This document shows positions 10,173-19,395 of a DNA stretch of 64,000 nucleotides, piece after piece. The notes below the pieces were generated by a model. That model was given only the letters and a program-made list of their open reading frames with translations. It searched no databases and was not told the origin of the DNA. A program made the position numbers and the translations under genes. Within the stretch, counting starts at the first letter, position 1. Every line of letters starts with the position of its first letter. Source of the stretch: PHBD01 sp964578535 (GTDB lineage: Bacteria; Desulfobacterota; Syntrophia; Syntrophales; PHBD01); NCBI GenBank assembly GCA_964578535.1, contig CAZODI010000016.1, positions 1 to 64,000 on the forward strand, in the 5' to 3' direction.

Positions 10173-10215
10173 ATGAATCTGTGATTCATAAATTGAATCA
10201 GATGATTCATTTATT
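10173..10215. repeat. Array of TGAATCA/TGATTCA half-sites with a large palindrome
   Basis: Alternating heptamers: ATGAATC-TGT-GATTCAT, TGATTCA-TAAAT-TGAATCA, then TGAATCA-GA-TGATTCA, embedded in an A/T-rich inverted repeat (ATAAA to TTTAT). It lies after kdpE and about 210 bases before the CoA-transferase operon. It could be a multi-site operator or the kdp 3' hairpin; no T-run follows on the minus strand. Confidence 0.6.
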
Positions 10216-10249
10216 GAAGGTGCAGAAAACGAAACCCGGATACGGCAGA

Positions 10250-10951
10250 TTAACGATTGAGCTTGAAGCGGTAGCCGATGCCCGGTTCATTCAGCAGGAA
10301 ACGCGGGCGGGTCGAATCAGCTTCGATCTTCTTTCGCAACTGGTTCATGAAAACACGAAGGTATTGGGTCTGTTCGATATAGGATGCTCCCCAGACCTCC
10401 TTGAGGATTTGTCGATGGGTCATGACCCGGTCGGCATTCCTGACGAGGACGGTCAGAAGCCGGTATTCGATCGGGGTAAGATGAATCTCCTGATTTCCCC
10501 TGTGAACCTGCCTGGCCAGGAAATCGATCTTCAGGTCTTCGGCAACAAAAACCGCTTCCCCCTGATCCGAACTCCGGGGTAATGCATGCCGCAGGGCCAC
10601 CCGGATCCTGGCGAGCATCTCGCCGGCGGCAAAAGGTTTTGTCAAATAGTCGTCCGCTCCCCCGTCGAGGGCTCTGATCTTGTCCCCTTCCTGCTCCCTT
10701 GCCGAGATAACGATCACGGGCACGGCAGACCATTCACGGAGCTTTTCGATGACATCCAGCCCGTCCATGTCGGGAAGCCCCAGATCGAGCAGCACGATAT
10801 CGGGATTGCGCATCGCAACCTGGGACAGCCCTTCGGCGGCCGTTTCCGCTTCCATCACAGTGTAATTTTCACTTTGGAGGGTCACACGGAGAAACCGTCG
10901 CATCTGCTTTTCATCTTCAATCAGGAGAATCGTTGCCGGTGTCTGTTTCAT
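10250..10951 (-). CDS. kdpE: KdpE response regulator
   Basis: OmpR-type regulator of 233 residues that activates kdp transcription. The receiver domain has the acidic pair ED at 12-13, the phosphoacceptor Asp in VLLDLGLPD (near 55) and Lys in LTKPFAAGE (near 105). The C-terminal winged helix (about 135-230) includes LTPIEYRLLTVLVRN and the terminal GIGYRF. Its ATG overlaps the kdpD stop as ATGA, so the two are translationally coupled. Family and context leave little doubt. Confidence 0.96.
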   Translation of the reverse strand: MKQTPATILLIEDEKQMRRFLRVTLQSENYTVMEAETAAEGLSQVAMRNPDIVLLDLGLPDMDGLDVIEKLREWSAVPVIVISAREQEGDKIRALDGGADDYLTKPFAAGEMLARIRVALRHALPRSSDQGEAVFVAEDLKIDFLARQVHRGNQEIHLTPIEYRLLTVLVRNADRVMTHRQILKEVWGASYIEQTQYLRVFMNQLRKKIEADSTRPRFLLNEPGIGYRFKLNR

Positions 10952-13641
10952 TGCAATTCCCCTTCTGGGTTCAGGGACGGCGGCTTCCCTTCCACGGGGA
11001 TCGTGAACTTGAATGATGCTCCGCCACCCGGCCGGTTTTCCGCCCGGATGCGACCACCATGGGCCTCAACGATCACGCGGCAAATGGAGAGGCCGATCCC
11101 GGCACCCATACGCGTAGGGGCGCTTTGCTTGAATTTATGGAAGATATCTTCTCCCTCCGGAACCGGCAGGCCGGGACCGCGATCCGCAATTTCGATCTCC
11201 ACGGCCGTTTCTTCCGGCTTGATGTTGATCACGATGGGAGTGCCCGGCGGGGTATGCCGCAGGGCATTTTCCATCAGGTTCGCAAAAACTTGCTCCATCA
11301 GGAGCGTATCGAAGGAGACCAGGGGAAGGTCCGATGGTATCGTCAATTCCAGGGGGTGCTCCTTGAGGCCTTCCGAGAAGCGGTTCAGGACAACCCCGAT
11401 GATTTCCTCCAGGGGCTGCCATTCCTTGCGCACATGGATGGCACCGGACTGGAGCCGGGTGAGGTTCAGGACGTTGCGGATGATGCGCTCCAGGTGGTCC
11501 GTTTCCTCGTAGATGGTGCGCAACAATTCAAGGCGTGCCGCCCGGTCGAGGGTCGCCTCCTTTTCCAGGAGGGTGCTGGCAGCACCCGCGACCACTGCCA
11601 GCGGTGATCTCAAATCGTGGGAAACGGAGCTCAGAAAGGTGTTACGGACATTCTGGGCCTCCGCCCTGAGGCGCTCCTCGTGTGCTTCCTTGGCCAGGAT
11701 GACCCTTTCCAGAGCCATGGCCGTTTGATTCACAATACTTTCCAGTAGGTGGATGTCTTCGGGATCGAATGTCCGCTCGACATCATCGGGAAGAACGCCC
11801 ACCACGCCCACGACCCCGGAAGAGGCAACCATCGGCAGATAAAGCGCTTTCGCACCCGGAAGCGTGTCGGTACCGCGGCCTGCCGTGTGTCGGTTGTCGA
11901 AAACCCATCGGGCGACCCCCATCTCCTTCCGGTCGACGGGAAAGCAGCCTGTCCTCGTGTCCGAAGCGACCAACTCCCCCTGATCATTCAACATCAGAAT
12001 GACAACCCGGCTTCGAAACACATCGTTGATGTCTTTGGCGACGACGTCGAATATTTTTTCCTTTTTCCGTTCCCGGGTCACTTTTCGACTCAAGGAGTAG
12101 AGGGCTGCCGTACTTCTTTCGCGCTTTCTGCTCGACTCGGCCTGATCGCGGATTTGCAGCGTCAGCCGGGTGATCACGTGGGCCACGGCTAACATGACGC
12201 CGAACGTCACGAGAAAGCGGGTATCGCTGACGGCAAAGGTATAGAAGGGCGGAATGAAGAAGAAGTCGAATGCCGCCGTGCCCAGCAGCGTCGCAGCCAG
12301 GGCCGGCCAGCGACTCGTCCTCATCGACACGATCACAATGCCGAGGAGGTAGATCATGGCAATGTCCGTCCGGTCGAGATGCGGGCGCAAAGGAAGCGTC
12401 AGGGCGGTACAGAGAGCGATGATTCCCAGACACCCATACCATTCCCTCGCTTCCATCTTCAGGGGCTTTCGCCTGGCTGCTGCTTTCGCCTGCAGTTCCG
12501 GCGAGTCCCCCGTAATCACATAGACATCGATATCGCCGCTCCCCCGGACAATCTCATCCAGCGGTGATCCGAAGATTTTGTCCTTCCAGCGGGGATGGAT
12601 CGGCTTCCCGACGATAATCTTGCTGACGTTGCGCTGACGGGCGTAATTCAGAATCTCCTCACTTGCTTTATGGCCGGTCAGTGTTGCGATCTCCGCACCC
12701 AGGCTTTCAGCCAGTCGCATGTGCTCCGCCAGGGTTTTCAAATCTTCCGCGGATGCCTTGACGTGGGAAGGGGCCTCCACATGCACCGCAATCCACTCGG
12801 TCCGAAGCCCTGCCGCCATCTGGCGGGCTGCACGGATCAGTCGGATGGAGCGGGGATTCGGGCTGATGCAGACAAGGATCCTCTCCGCGGCGGGCCAAAT
12901 TTGCCGCACGCCCGCATCGCTACGGTACTTTTCCATCTGCTTGTCGACCCGTTCGGCCGTCCGGCGCAGTGCCAGTTCCCTCAAGGCGATCAGATTGCCT
13001 TTGCGGAAAAAGTTCTCCATCGCTCTCTCCGCCTGCGCCGGAATGTAGACTTTCCCCTCCTTCAGGCGTTGAAGCAGGTCGTCTGGAGGCAGGTCGATCA
13101 ACTCGATCTCATCGGCCCGGTCCAGAAACGAGTCCGGGATCGTTTCCTGAACGGCAATACCGGTGATCTGGCGGACCATGTCGTTCAGGCTCTCAAGATG
13201 CTGGACATTGACGGTGGTGTAAACGGATATGCCCGCATGGAGCAGTTCCCGGATGTCCTGCCAGCGCTTTTTGTGTCGCGATCCGGGGACGTTCGTATGT
13301 GCCAGCTCGTCGACGATCACGAGCGCCGGATTCCGTGCCAGTACCGCATCGATGTCGAATTCCGGAATCTCACGACCACGGTGCGGATAGATCCGGAGCG
13401 GCAGGATGGGCAGGCCCTCGAGGAGAATCTCCGTCTCCTTCCGGCCATGCGTTTCCGCAACCCCGACGACGATGTCGACGCCTTCTTCCCGCCTTTTTTG
13501 AGCGGCCAGGAGCATCGCATAGGTCTTGCCGACACCGGGCGCGGCACCGAAGAACACCTTCAACTTGCCGTGGCGCTGATGCTCCTCCTCCTGAAGGGCC
13601 CTGCCAAGGAGTTCGTCGGGATCGGGTCTTTTCGTTTCCAT
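10948..13641 (-). CDS. kdpD: KdpD osmosensitive potassium sensor histidine kinase
   Basis: 897 residues, close to the E. coli protein. In order: KdpD N-terminal domain with Walker A GAAPGVGKTYAM (near 33) and IVDELAHTN; a Usp domain (about 250-370); membrane segments near 400-500; a GAF-like region; HisKA with SVSHDLRSPLAVVAG; and HATPase with DRGPGLPV and GAGIGLSICR. GTG at 13644 and ATG at 13641 are adjacent; the ATG is used, with AGAGAG upstream. It senses low potassium or turgor and phosphorylates KdpE. It overlaps kdpE by four bases and lies 56 bases after kdpC. Confidence 0.97.
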   Translation of the reverse strand: METKRPDPDELLGRALQEEEHQRHGKLKVFFGAAPGVGKTYAMLLAAQKRREEGVDIVVGVAETHGRKETEILLEGLPILPLRIYPHRGREIPEFDIDAVLARNPALVIVDELAHTNVPGSRHKKRWQDIRELLHAGISVYTTVNVQHLESLNDMVRQITGIAVQETIPDSFLDRADEIELIDLPPDDLLQRLKEGKVYIPAQAERAMENFFRKGNLIALRELALRRTAERVDKQMEKYRSDAGVRQIWPAAERILVCISPNPRSIRLIRAARQMAAGLRTEWIAVHVEAPSHVKASAEDLKTLAEHMRLAESLGAEIATLTGHKASEEILNYARQRNVSKIIVGKPIHPRWKDKIFGSPLDEIVRGSGDIDVYVITGDSPELQAKAAARRKPLKMEAREWYGCLGIIALCTALTLPLRPHLDRTDIAMIYLLGIVIVSMRTSRWPALAATLLGTAAFDFFFIPPFYTFAVSDTRFLVTFGVMLAVAHVITRLTLQIRDQAESSRKRERSTAALYSLSRKVTRERKKEKIFDVVAKDINDVFRSRVVILMLNDQGELVASDTRTGCFPVDRKEMGVARWVFDNRHTAGRGTDTLPGAKALYLPMVASSGVVGVVGVLPDDVERTFDPEDIHLLESIVNQTAMALERVILAKEAHEERLRAEAQNVRNTFLSSVSHDLRSPLAVVAGAASTLLEKEATLDRAARLELLRTIYEETDHLERIIRNVLNLTRLQSGAIHVRKEWQPLEEIIGVVLNRFSEGLKEHPLELTIPSDLPLVSFDTLLMEQVFANLMENALRHTPPGTPIVINIKPEETAVEIEIADRGPGLPVPEGEDIFHKFKQSAPTRMGAGIGLSICRVIVEAHGGRIRAENRPGGGASFKFTIPVEGKPPSLNPEGELQ

Positions 13642-13697
13642 CACTCTCTAACTCTTCCAGGTGGTAATGATTGCCATCGGTTCATATGCTAACAGGA

Positions 13698-14270
13698 TCA
13701 TTGCAGTTCATCCAGCGCCATATTCAGGCGCAGGACATGAACGGTGGGTTCCCCGAGAATTCCGAATTGCCTGTCCCGGATGTTCATCCGCACGAGTGCC
13801 ATCACGTTTTCCCGGTTGATGCCGCGCGCTTTCGCCACCCGTGACGCCTGGTACAGAGCGGCGGCCGGGCTGATATGCGGATCGAGCCCGCTTCCCGATG
13901 CCGTGACAAGATCCACCGGAATGGACGCTTGATTCTCCGGATCGGCGGCCAGCAGGTCGGCAATACGGTTCCTTATGGCTTCCTTCAGGGCCGGATTCGT
14001 CGGCCCCAGGTTCGAGCCGGCGGAAGAGGTTCCATTGAAGGGAACAGGGGTGGTTGCGGAGAGCCGACCCCAGAAATAGTCGGGCCTGTGGAAGGGTTGG
14101 CCGACAAGCTCGGAGGCGGTCTTGCCTGTGCCGATTCGGATGAGGCTGCCGTTGGCCTGCCATGGAAACAGCCATTGAGCCAGTCCCGTCACGGCAAGAG
14201 GATAGGCAATGCCCGTCAGGAGGGTCATCAAGACAAAGAGCAGGACGGCCGTTCGGATGGTTTGTCCCAT
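13698..14270 (-). CDS. kdpC: Potassium-transporting ATPase KdpC subunit
   Basis: 190-residue chaperone-like subunit that helps ATP binding by KdpB. One N-terminal membrane helix (about 8-30, AVLLFVLMTLLTGIAYPL). Family motifs seen are QPFHRPDYFWGRLSAT, SGSGLDPHISPAAALYQ and the C-terminal LGEPTVHVLRLN with N MALDEL. Twelve bases separate it from kdpB, as expected in a single operon. Confidence 0.97.
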   Translation of the reverse strand: MGQTIRTAVLLFVLMTLLTGIAYPLAVTGLAQWLFPWQANGSLIRIGTGKTASELVGQPFHRPDYFWGRLSATTPVPFNGTSSAGSNLGPTNPALKEAIRNRIADLLAADPENQASIPVDLVTASGSGLDPHISPAAALYQASRVAKARGINRENVMALVRMNIRDRQFGILGEPTVHVLRLNMALDELQ

Positions 14271-14282
14271 GATCAGTCCCTT

Positions 14283-16355
14283 TCAGACCCGGTTCAGCAG
14301 CGTCAACAGCATGTCGATGGCCTTGATCCCCACAAAGGGAACGATCACCCCCCCCGCGCCATAAAGGATCAGGTTCCTTCTGAGGATGGCGGCGGCACCG
14401 ATGGGGCGATATCGGACGCCGCGCAAAGCCAGGGGAATCAGCACGACAATGATGAGCGCATTGAAGATGACTGCCGACAGGATCGCGCTCTGCGGCGTGG
14501 ACAGGCCCATGATGTTCAGAACGGCCAGGTCCGGATAAATGCCCGAGAAGGCAGCGGGGAGAATGGCAAAGTATTTTGCCACGTCGTTGGAGATGCTGAA
14601 TGTGGTGAGGGTGCCTCGCGTCATGAGCAATTGCTTCCCGATTCCAACGATTTCAATCAGTTTCGTGGGATTGGAATCGAGGTCCACGAGGTTTCCGGCT
14701 TCCTTTGCGGCCTGCGTGCCGGTGTTCATGGCCACGGCCACGTCCGCCTGCGCCAGGGCCGGCGCGTCGTTCGTGCCGTCGCCCGTCATCGCAACCAGAT
14801 GACCCTGGGCCTGATACGTTCGGATCAGGTTCAGCTTCGCCTCCGGCGTCGCCTGGGCGAGGAAATCGTCCACCCCCGCCTCGGCGGCCACCGCCGCTGC
14901 CGTGAGAGGGTTATCGCCCGTGATCATGACCGTCCGGATCCCCATGCGCCGCAGTTCGAAGAAGCGCTCGCGGATTCCTCCCTTCACAACGTCGCTCAGG
15001 CGGATGACGCCCAGGACATCGGTCCCCTCGACGACAACCAGCGGCGTGCCTCCCTCGACGGAGATGCCGTTGACGATGGCGGTTGCTTCGTCCGGAAAGC
15101 GGCCGCCCTTCGCTTTTACATGGGCTTCCATGGCATCGGCTGCACCTTTGCGAATCTCCCGTTCACCGAGATTCACCCCGCTCATGCGGCTCCTGGCCGT
15201 GAAGGGAATGAAACAGGCGCCCAGCGTCTTGATGTCGCGCTCGCGGATGCCATAGGCCTTCTTGGCCAGAACGACAATGCTCCGGCCTTCCGGCGTTTCG
15301 TCGGCCAGCGACGCGAGCTGTGCCGCATTCGCCAACCGTTGCGCCGTCGTCCCCTGCACCGGCAGGAATTCCGTTGCTTCGCGGTTTCCCAGGGTGATGG
15401 TACCGGTTTTATCGAGCAGCAGGACGTCCACATCGCCGGCGGCCTCCACGGCCTTGCCCGACATGGCGATGACGTTCGCCTGGATCATCCGGTCCATGCC
15501 GGCGATGCCGATGGCCGAGAGAAGGCCCCCGATGGTGGTCGGAATGAGGCAAACCAAGAGGGCAATGATCACCGTCAGGCTGACGGGAGATCCCTGTCCC
15601 GTCGCCCCGACGCTGTAGATCGAAAAGGGAACGAGGGTGACCGTGGCCAGGACGAAAATCAGCGTGAGCCCGGCCAGCAGGATGTCCAGGGCGATCTCGT
15701 TCGGCGTCTTCTGGCGTCTGGCTCCCTCCACCATGGCAATCATCTTGTCGAGGAACGTCTCCCCGGGATTCGCCGTGATGCGGACGATGATCCAATCCGA
15801 CAATACGCGTGTGCCTCCGGTGACGGCGCTGCGGTCGCCGCCGCTTTCCCTGATGACCGGGGCGCTCTCCCCCGTGATGGCGCTCTCATCGACGGACGCG
15901 ATGCCGACAACCACCTCTCCGTCGCCGGGAATGATGTCTCCCGCCTCCACGAGCACGAGATCCTCCTTCTTGAGCTCTGCACCGGAAACAACGTCCGCCC
16001 CGGCATCCCGATCCGGTACCCGAAGAAGCTTGGCCGTGACATCCCGTCGCGCCCCTTTCAACGACCTGGCCTGGGCCTTGCCCCTGCCCTCCGCCATGGC
16101 CTCGGCGAAGTTGGCGAAAAGAAGCGTGAACCACAGCCAGAGGGCGATCGCCATGATGAACGAGGATTTCTCTTCGCCCGGACCGAACAGGGACTGAAGA
16201 AAGAGCAGCGTCGTCATGACGCAGCCGACTTCCACGACAAACATCACGGGGTTCTTCACGAGGTGCAGAGGATTCAGCTTGACGAAGGCGTCGATAAGGG
16301 TCTGCCGGAGGTTCCGCCTGTCGAGAAGCGAAAATGATTTCACCTTTACCGCCAT
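14283..16355 (-). CDS. kdpB: Potassium-transporting P-type ATPase KdpB subunit
   Basis: 690-residue catalytic subunit. It has the TGES motif (SAITGESAPV, near 165), the phosphorylation motif LLLDKTGTITLGN (near 315) and the hinge MTGDGTNDAPAL (near 525). Membrane helices surround the cytoplasmic domains, and the C-terminus has IKAIDMLLTLL. ATP hydrolysis here drives potassium import through KdpA. Spacing to kdpA is 12 bases. Confidence 0.98.
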   Translation of the reverse strand: MAVKVKSFSLLDRRNLRQTLIDAFVKLNPLHLVKNPVMFVVEVGCVMTTLLFLQSLFGPGEEKSSFIMAIALWLWFTLLFANFAEAMAEGRGKAQARSLKGARRDVTAKLLRVPDRDAGADVVSGAELKKEDLVLVEAGDIIPGDGEVVVGIASVDESAITGESAPVIRESGGDRSAVTGGTRVLSDWIIVRITANPGETFLDKMIAMVEGARRQKTPNEIALDILLAGLTLIFVLATVTLVPFSIYSVGATGQGSPVSLTVIIALLVCLIPTTIGGLLSAIGIAGMDRMIQANVIAMSGKAVEAAGDVDVLLLDKTGTITLGNREATEFLPVQGTTAQRLANAAQLASLADETPEGRSIVVLAKKAYGIRERDIKTLGACFIPFTARSRMSGVNLGEREIRKGAADAMEAHVKAKGGRFPDEATAIVNGISVEGGTPLVVVEGTDVLGVIRLSDVVKGGIRERFFELRRMGIRTVMITGDNPLTAAAVAAEAGVDDFLAQATPEAKLNLIRTYQAQGHLVAMTGDGTNDAPALAQADVAVAMNTGTQAAKEAGNLVDLDSNPTKLIEIVGIGKQLLMTRGTLTTFSISNDVAKYFAILPAAFSGIYPDLAVLNIMGLSTPQSAILSAVIFNALIIVVLIPLALRGVRYRPIGAAAILRRNLILYGAGGVIVPFVGIKAIDMLLTLLNRV

Positions 16356-16367
16356 GATTCGCTCCGA

Positions 16368-18113
16368 TCAGCGTACCCAGGCCAGATGCTCGGCAATCGG
16401 CCCCAGGGCCAGTGCGGGGATGAAGGTCAGGGCTCCCACCAGAAGGATCACCGCAACCAGGAAGACCACGAAAAGCGGTGTGTGCGTGGGCAGGGTGCCT
16501 GCACTCGCGGAAACCCGCTTTTTGCGCGCCAGAGAGCCGGCAACCGCGAGGATGGGGATCATCAGCCAGAATCGCCCGATCAGCATGGCACAGCCCAGGC
16601 TCACGTTGTAGAAGAGAGTATTGGCATTCAACCCGCCGAATGCGCTGCCGTTGTTGTTGGCCGCCGAAGAAAATCCATAGAGAATCTCGGAAAAACCGTG
16701 GGGACCCGGATTGAAGATTCCGGCCAGCCCCGGTTTCGTTACAACGGCAACGGCCGTACCGACAAGGACGAGGGCCGCCGGAATCAGGATGGCCAGGGAG
16801 GCCATCTTGATTTCGAAGGCTTCAATCTTCTTGCCAAGGTATTCCGGCGTGCGGCCCACCATGAGCCCCGCAACAAATACGGCAATGATTACGAACATGA
16901 GCATGCCGTACAGGCCGGACCCCACGCCCCCGAAAACGATTTCCCCCAGTTGTATCAACAACAGAGGAACAAGACCTCCCAGCGGGGTGAATGAATCGTG
17001 CATGGAATTGACGCTTCCATTGGAGGCGGCAGTCGTGGCAGCCGCCCAGAGGGTGGAGTTGGCGATGCCGAACCGGACTTCCTTCCCTTCCATGTTGCCG
17101 CCGGATTGAAGGGGGCTCGCAGCCTGGTCGACATTCATCTGCCGGAAGGAAGCGTTGCCCGCCTGTTCGTTGAACACACAGACACCCAGCAACGGAATGA
17201 GAATCAGCATGAATGCGGCAAGCAACGCCCATCCCTGCCTCCTGTCACCCAGCATCCTGCCAAAGGTGATGCAAAGCGCCGCCGGAATGAGCAGGATCGC
17301 AACCATCTCCAGAAAATTGGAGAGGGGGGTCGGGTTTTCCAGCGGATGGGACGAATTGGTGTTGAAGAACCCGCCGCCGTTCGTACCCAGTTGCTTGATG
17401 GCGACCTGGCCGGCTGCAGGTCCCAGGGCGATACTCCGCTCAACCACTGCTGTATTGCCGTTCCGATCCGCGGCTTGTTCCAGAAGCTGAATCCCGGCGG
17501 GACCGTTCCATGTCTGCACAACTCCTTGTGAAACGAGCACGAGGGACAGGAGCAGGGCGATAGGAAGCAGGATGTAAACAACGGAGCGCGTCAAATCCAC
17601 CCAGACGTTTCCGATGGTCTGGGACAGAGTCCGTTTCAGTCCCCTGATGAGGGCCATCAGCACGGACATTCCCGCCGCCGCAGAAACGAAGTTCTGGACG
17701 GTAAGGGCCGTCATCTGGGTAAGAAAGCTCATCGTGGTTTCGCCACTGTAGGCCTGCCAGTTCGTATTCGTGACGAAGCTCGCGGCCGTATTGAAGGCGA
17801 GATCCGGAGGAACCGCCGGCAATCCGGCGGGATTGAGCGGCAGCATTCCCTGGAATCGCTGAAGCAGATAGGCCGCAAGGAATCCCAACAGGCTGAAGAC
17901 GAGCAGCCCGCCGGCATAGGCTTGCCACGACATTTCCTGCCCTGCGTCGATCCGGCAGCACCTGTAAATCCACCTTTCCACCGGACCGGCGAGCCTGCTC
18001 AGAAATACGGTTTCTCCAGAATAGATCTTTGCCATGTATATTCCCAGAGGAACAGACAGGACAAAAAGTACAAGAAAATAGATCGTGATCTGAAGAAACC
18101 CGTTGGAGCTCAT
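16368..18113 (-). CDS. kdpA: Potassium-transporting ATPase KdpA subunit
   Basis: 581-residue potassium channel-like subunit with ten or so membrane helices. Selectivity-filter-like glycine segments are visible, such as VTNTNWQAYSGETTMS, KQLGTNGGGFFNTNSSHP and STLWAAATTAASNGSVN. The ATG at 18113 overlaps the kdpF stop as ATGA. Full length, no defects. Confidence 0.98.
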   Translation of the reverse strand: MSSNGFLQITIYFLVLFVLSVPLGIYMAKIYSGETVFLSRLAGPVERWIYRCCRIDAGQEMSWQAYAGGLLVFSLLGFLAAYLLQRFQGMLPLNPAGLPAVPPDLAFNTAASFVTNTNWQAYSGETTMSFLTQMTALTVQNFVSAAAGMSVLMALIRGLKRTLSQTIGNVWVDLTRSVVYILLPIALLLSLVLVSQGVVQTWNGPAGIQLLEQAADRNGNTAVVERSIALGPAAGQVAIKQLGTNGGGFFNTNSSHPLENPTPLSNFLEMVAILLIPAALCITFGRMLGDRRQGWALLAAFMLILIPLLGVCVFNEQAGNASFRQMNVDQAASPLQSGGNMEGKEVRFGIANSTLWAAATTAASNGSVNSMHDSFTPLGGLVPLLLIQLGEIVFGGVGSGLYGMLMFVIIAVFVAGLMVGRTPEYLGKKIEAFEIKMASLAILIPAALVLVGTAVAVVTKPGLAGIFNPGPHGFSEILYGFSSAANNNGSAFGGLNANTLFYNVSLGCAMLIGRFWLMIPILAVAGSLARKKRVSASAGTLPTHTPLFVVFLVAVILLVGALTFIPALALGPIAEHLAWVR

Positions 18114-18202
18114 GTAAATAACTCCGGCTTAAGCAAAGCGATAAACAGGTAAATAACGAGACCGATCACAATAATTAAACCGAAAAGATAGAATAGACTC
18201 AT
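18110..18202 (-). CDS. kdpF: KdpF small membrane subunit
   Basis: A 30-codon frame starting at the ATG ending at 18202 and stopping at TGA 18112-18110, overlapping the kdpA ATG. The product is a single hydrophobic helix (FGLIIVIGLVIYLFIALL) ending KPELFT. Length, position and the GLVIYLF..ALLKPE pattern fit KdpF, which stabilises the Kdp complex in the membrane. AGAGGT lies about ten bases upstream of the ATG. Confidence 0.9.
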   Translation of the reverse strand: MSLFYLFGLIIVIGLVIYLFIALLKPELFT

Positions 18203-18214
18203 GCTAAAATACCT

Positions 18215-18295
18215 CTAAATGATACTGAGTCCCCTTATAAGATAAAAGGTTGCTCCGAAATAAATCCCGATCAGGCATACAAATATAAAATCCAT
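18215..18295 (-). CDS. Predicted 26-residue membrane peptide upstream of kdpF
   Basis: ATG ending at 18295, TAG at 18217-18215, Shine-Dalgarno-like GGAAGG nine bases ahead. The product is almost entirely hydrophobic (begins MDFIFVCLIGIYFG, ends LIRGLSII) with one positive residue near the C-terminus: a single-pass membrane miniprotein. The stop codon precedes the kdpF Shine-Dalgarno by one base or overlaps it, so coupling is likely. It may be a second small Kdp-associated peptide or a leader peptide. Not confirmed by any longer homologue here. Confidence 0.6.
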   Translation of the reverse strand: MDFIFVCLIGIYFGATFYLIRGLSII

Positions 18296-18325
18296 TTGAT
18301 GCGCCTTCCATTTTTTTTTCAATAA

Positions 18326-18376
18326 TAGCAGGAAAGAAGTAAGGATGCCGTCAAGATAGGGGTGGGAATTATAAAG
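18326..18376 (-). promoter_or_regulatory. Probable kdp promoter region with KdpE-like site
   Basis: On the minus strand TTTATAATTCCCACCCC (18376-18359 region) resembles the E. coli KdpE-binding stretch (TTTATA, T-tract, ACACCCC). It is followed by TTGACG (18354-18349) and a poor -10. A weak promoter with an activator site is what a KdpE-dependent operon would show. Assignment by resemblance only. Confidence 0.4.
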
Positions 18377-18440
18377 AAATCATTAAATTTTTCTTCTGAT
18401 GGGCGAAAAGATGTCGAATATGAGGATGGGATTGTCAATT

Positions 18441-19328
18441 TCACATACTGGTTTGCGTTAAATGTCGACAAATGGCCTCTGTGATTTCCGGCCAGACGCC
18501 TTTCGGCATGTCATGCCCCATGCCGTTGATGAGCAGCAACCTTGATCCCGGTATTACCCGGGCCGTGTCCATCCCGCCTTCGACCGGGATCAGCGGATCA
18601 TCGGCCCCATGAACGACAAGCGTCGGAACCCTGATGGAAGACAGCAAGGACCTTCGATCTCCACCCGCAATCACCGCCGTGTTCTGGCGAGCCATTCCCT
18701 GCGGGCAATGGGAACGGTCATAGCTCTTCTCCATGAACGTCCGGGCTCTTTCTTCCTCGAAAGGAAACCCGGGGCTCCAGATCCTCCGCCATACATTCAG
18801 ATTGTGTTCGATGTATGCTCCGCGTTCCTCCGGCGCCGGCGCGACAACGGCGGCGATCGCCTCGGGTTTCCCCTGCGGGAGACCGGGATTCCCGGTCGTC
18901 GACATGATGGAAGTCAGGCTCAAAACACGGTCCGGATGCCGACAGGAGATCACCTGGGCGATCATGCCGCCCATGGAAGCACCGCAGACATGGGCCTTCC
19001 CGATGCCCAGGGCATCCAGCAGGCCCACGGAGTCATCCGCCATGTCATCCAGGGAATAGGGCGACTCCACGGTTCTGCCTTCCATGGCCGCTCTGACGGC
19101 GGCCATCATGTCGGGAATCCCCGCTTTATCGAATTTCGTCGAAAGGCCGGCATCCCGGTTGTCAAAACGAATGACGAAGAAACCGTTTTTTGCCAGGGAT
19201 TCGCAGAAATCGACCTCCCAGAAGAGCATCTGGGCGCCGCATCCTGCAATCAGCAGCAACGCCGGGGAATAACGATCGCCGAACGTATCATACTCGATCT
19301 GAATTCCATTCGCTGTGACATGAGACAT
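18441..19328 (-). CDS. Alpha/beta hydrolase
   Basis: 295-residue alpha/beta-hydrolase-fold protein. Nucleophile elbow GASMGG (near 116, Ser), oxyanion region IAGCGAQMLFW, acid in VHGADDPLIP (near 250) and catalytic His in INGMGHDMP (near 275). No signal peptide. Similar proteins are esterases or thioesterase-like hydrolases; the substrate is unknown. It starts at ATG 19328 after AAAGGGG, 67 bases after the sigma-54 regulator stop on the same strand, so the two are probably co-transcribed. Confidence 0.88.
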   Translation of the reverse strand: MSHVTANGIQIEYDTFGDRYSPALLLIAGCGAQMLFWEVDFCESLAKNGFFVIRFDNRDAGLSTKFDKAGIPDMMAAVRAAMEGRTVESPYSLDDMADDSVGLLDALGIGKAHVCGASMGGMIAQVISCRHPDRVLSLTSIMSTTGNPGLPQGKPEAIAAVVAPAPEERGAYIEHNLNVWRRIWSPGFPFEEERARTFMEKSYDRSHCPQGMARQNTAVIAGGDRRSLLSSIRVPTLVVHGADDPLIPVEGGMDTARVIPGSRLLLINGMGHDMPKGVWPEITEAICRHLTQTSM

Positions 19329-19395
19329 CGCTTACCCCTTTATCTTTGAATATGAATATGCCGCCTTGCGAGAGAGGCTCGAAGCGGAAATGGGA

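Noticed and set aside
8166..10184. 672-codon plus-strand frame
   Set aside because: Antisense to the SDR and CoA-transferase genes; no recognisable protein.
13875..16337. 820-codon plus-strand frame
   Set aside because: Antisense shadow of kdpB and kdpC, which are certain; composition is typical of a GC-driven open frame.
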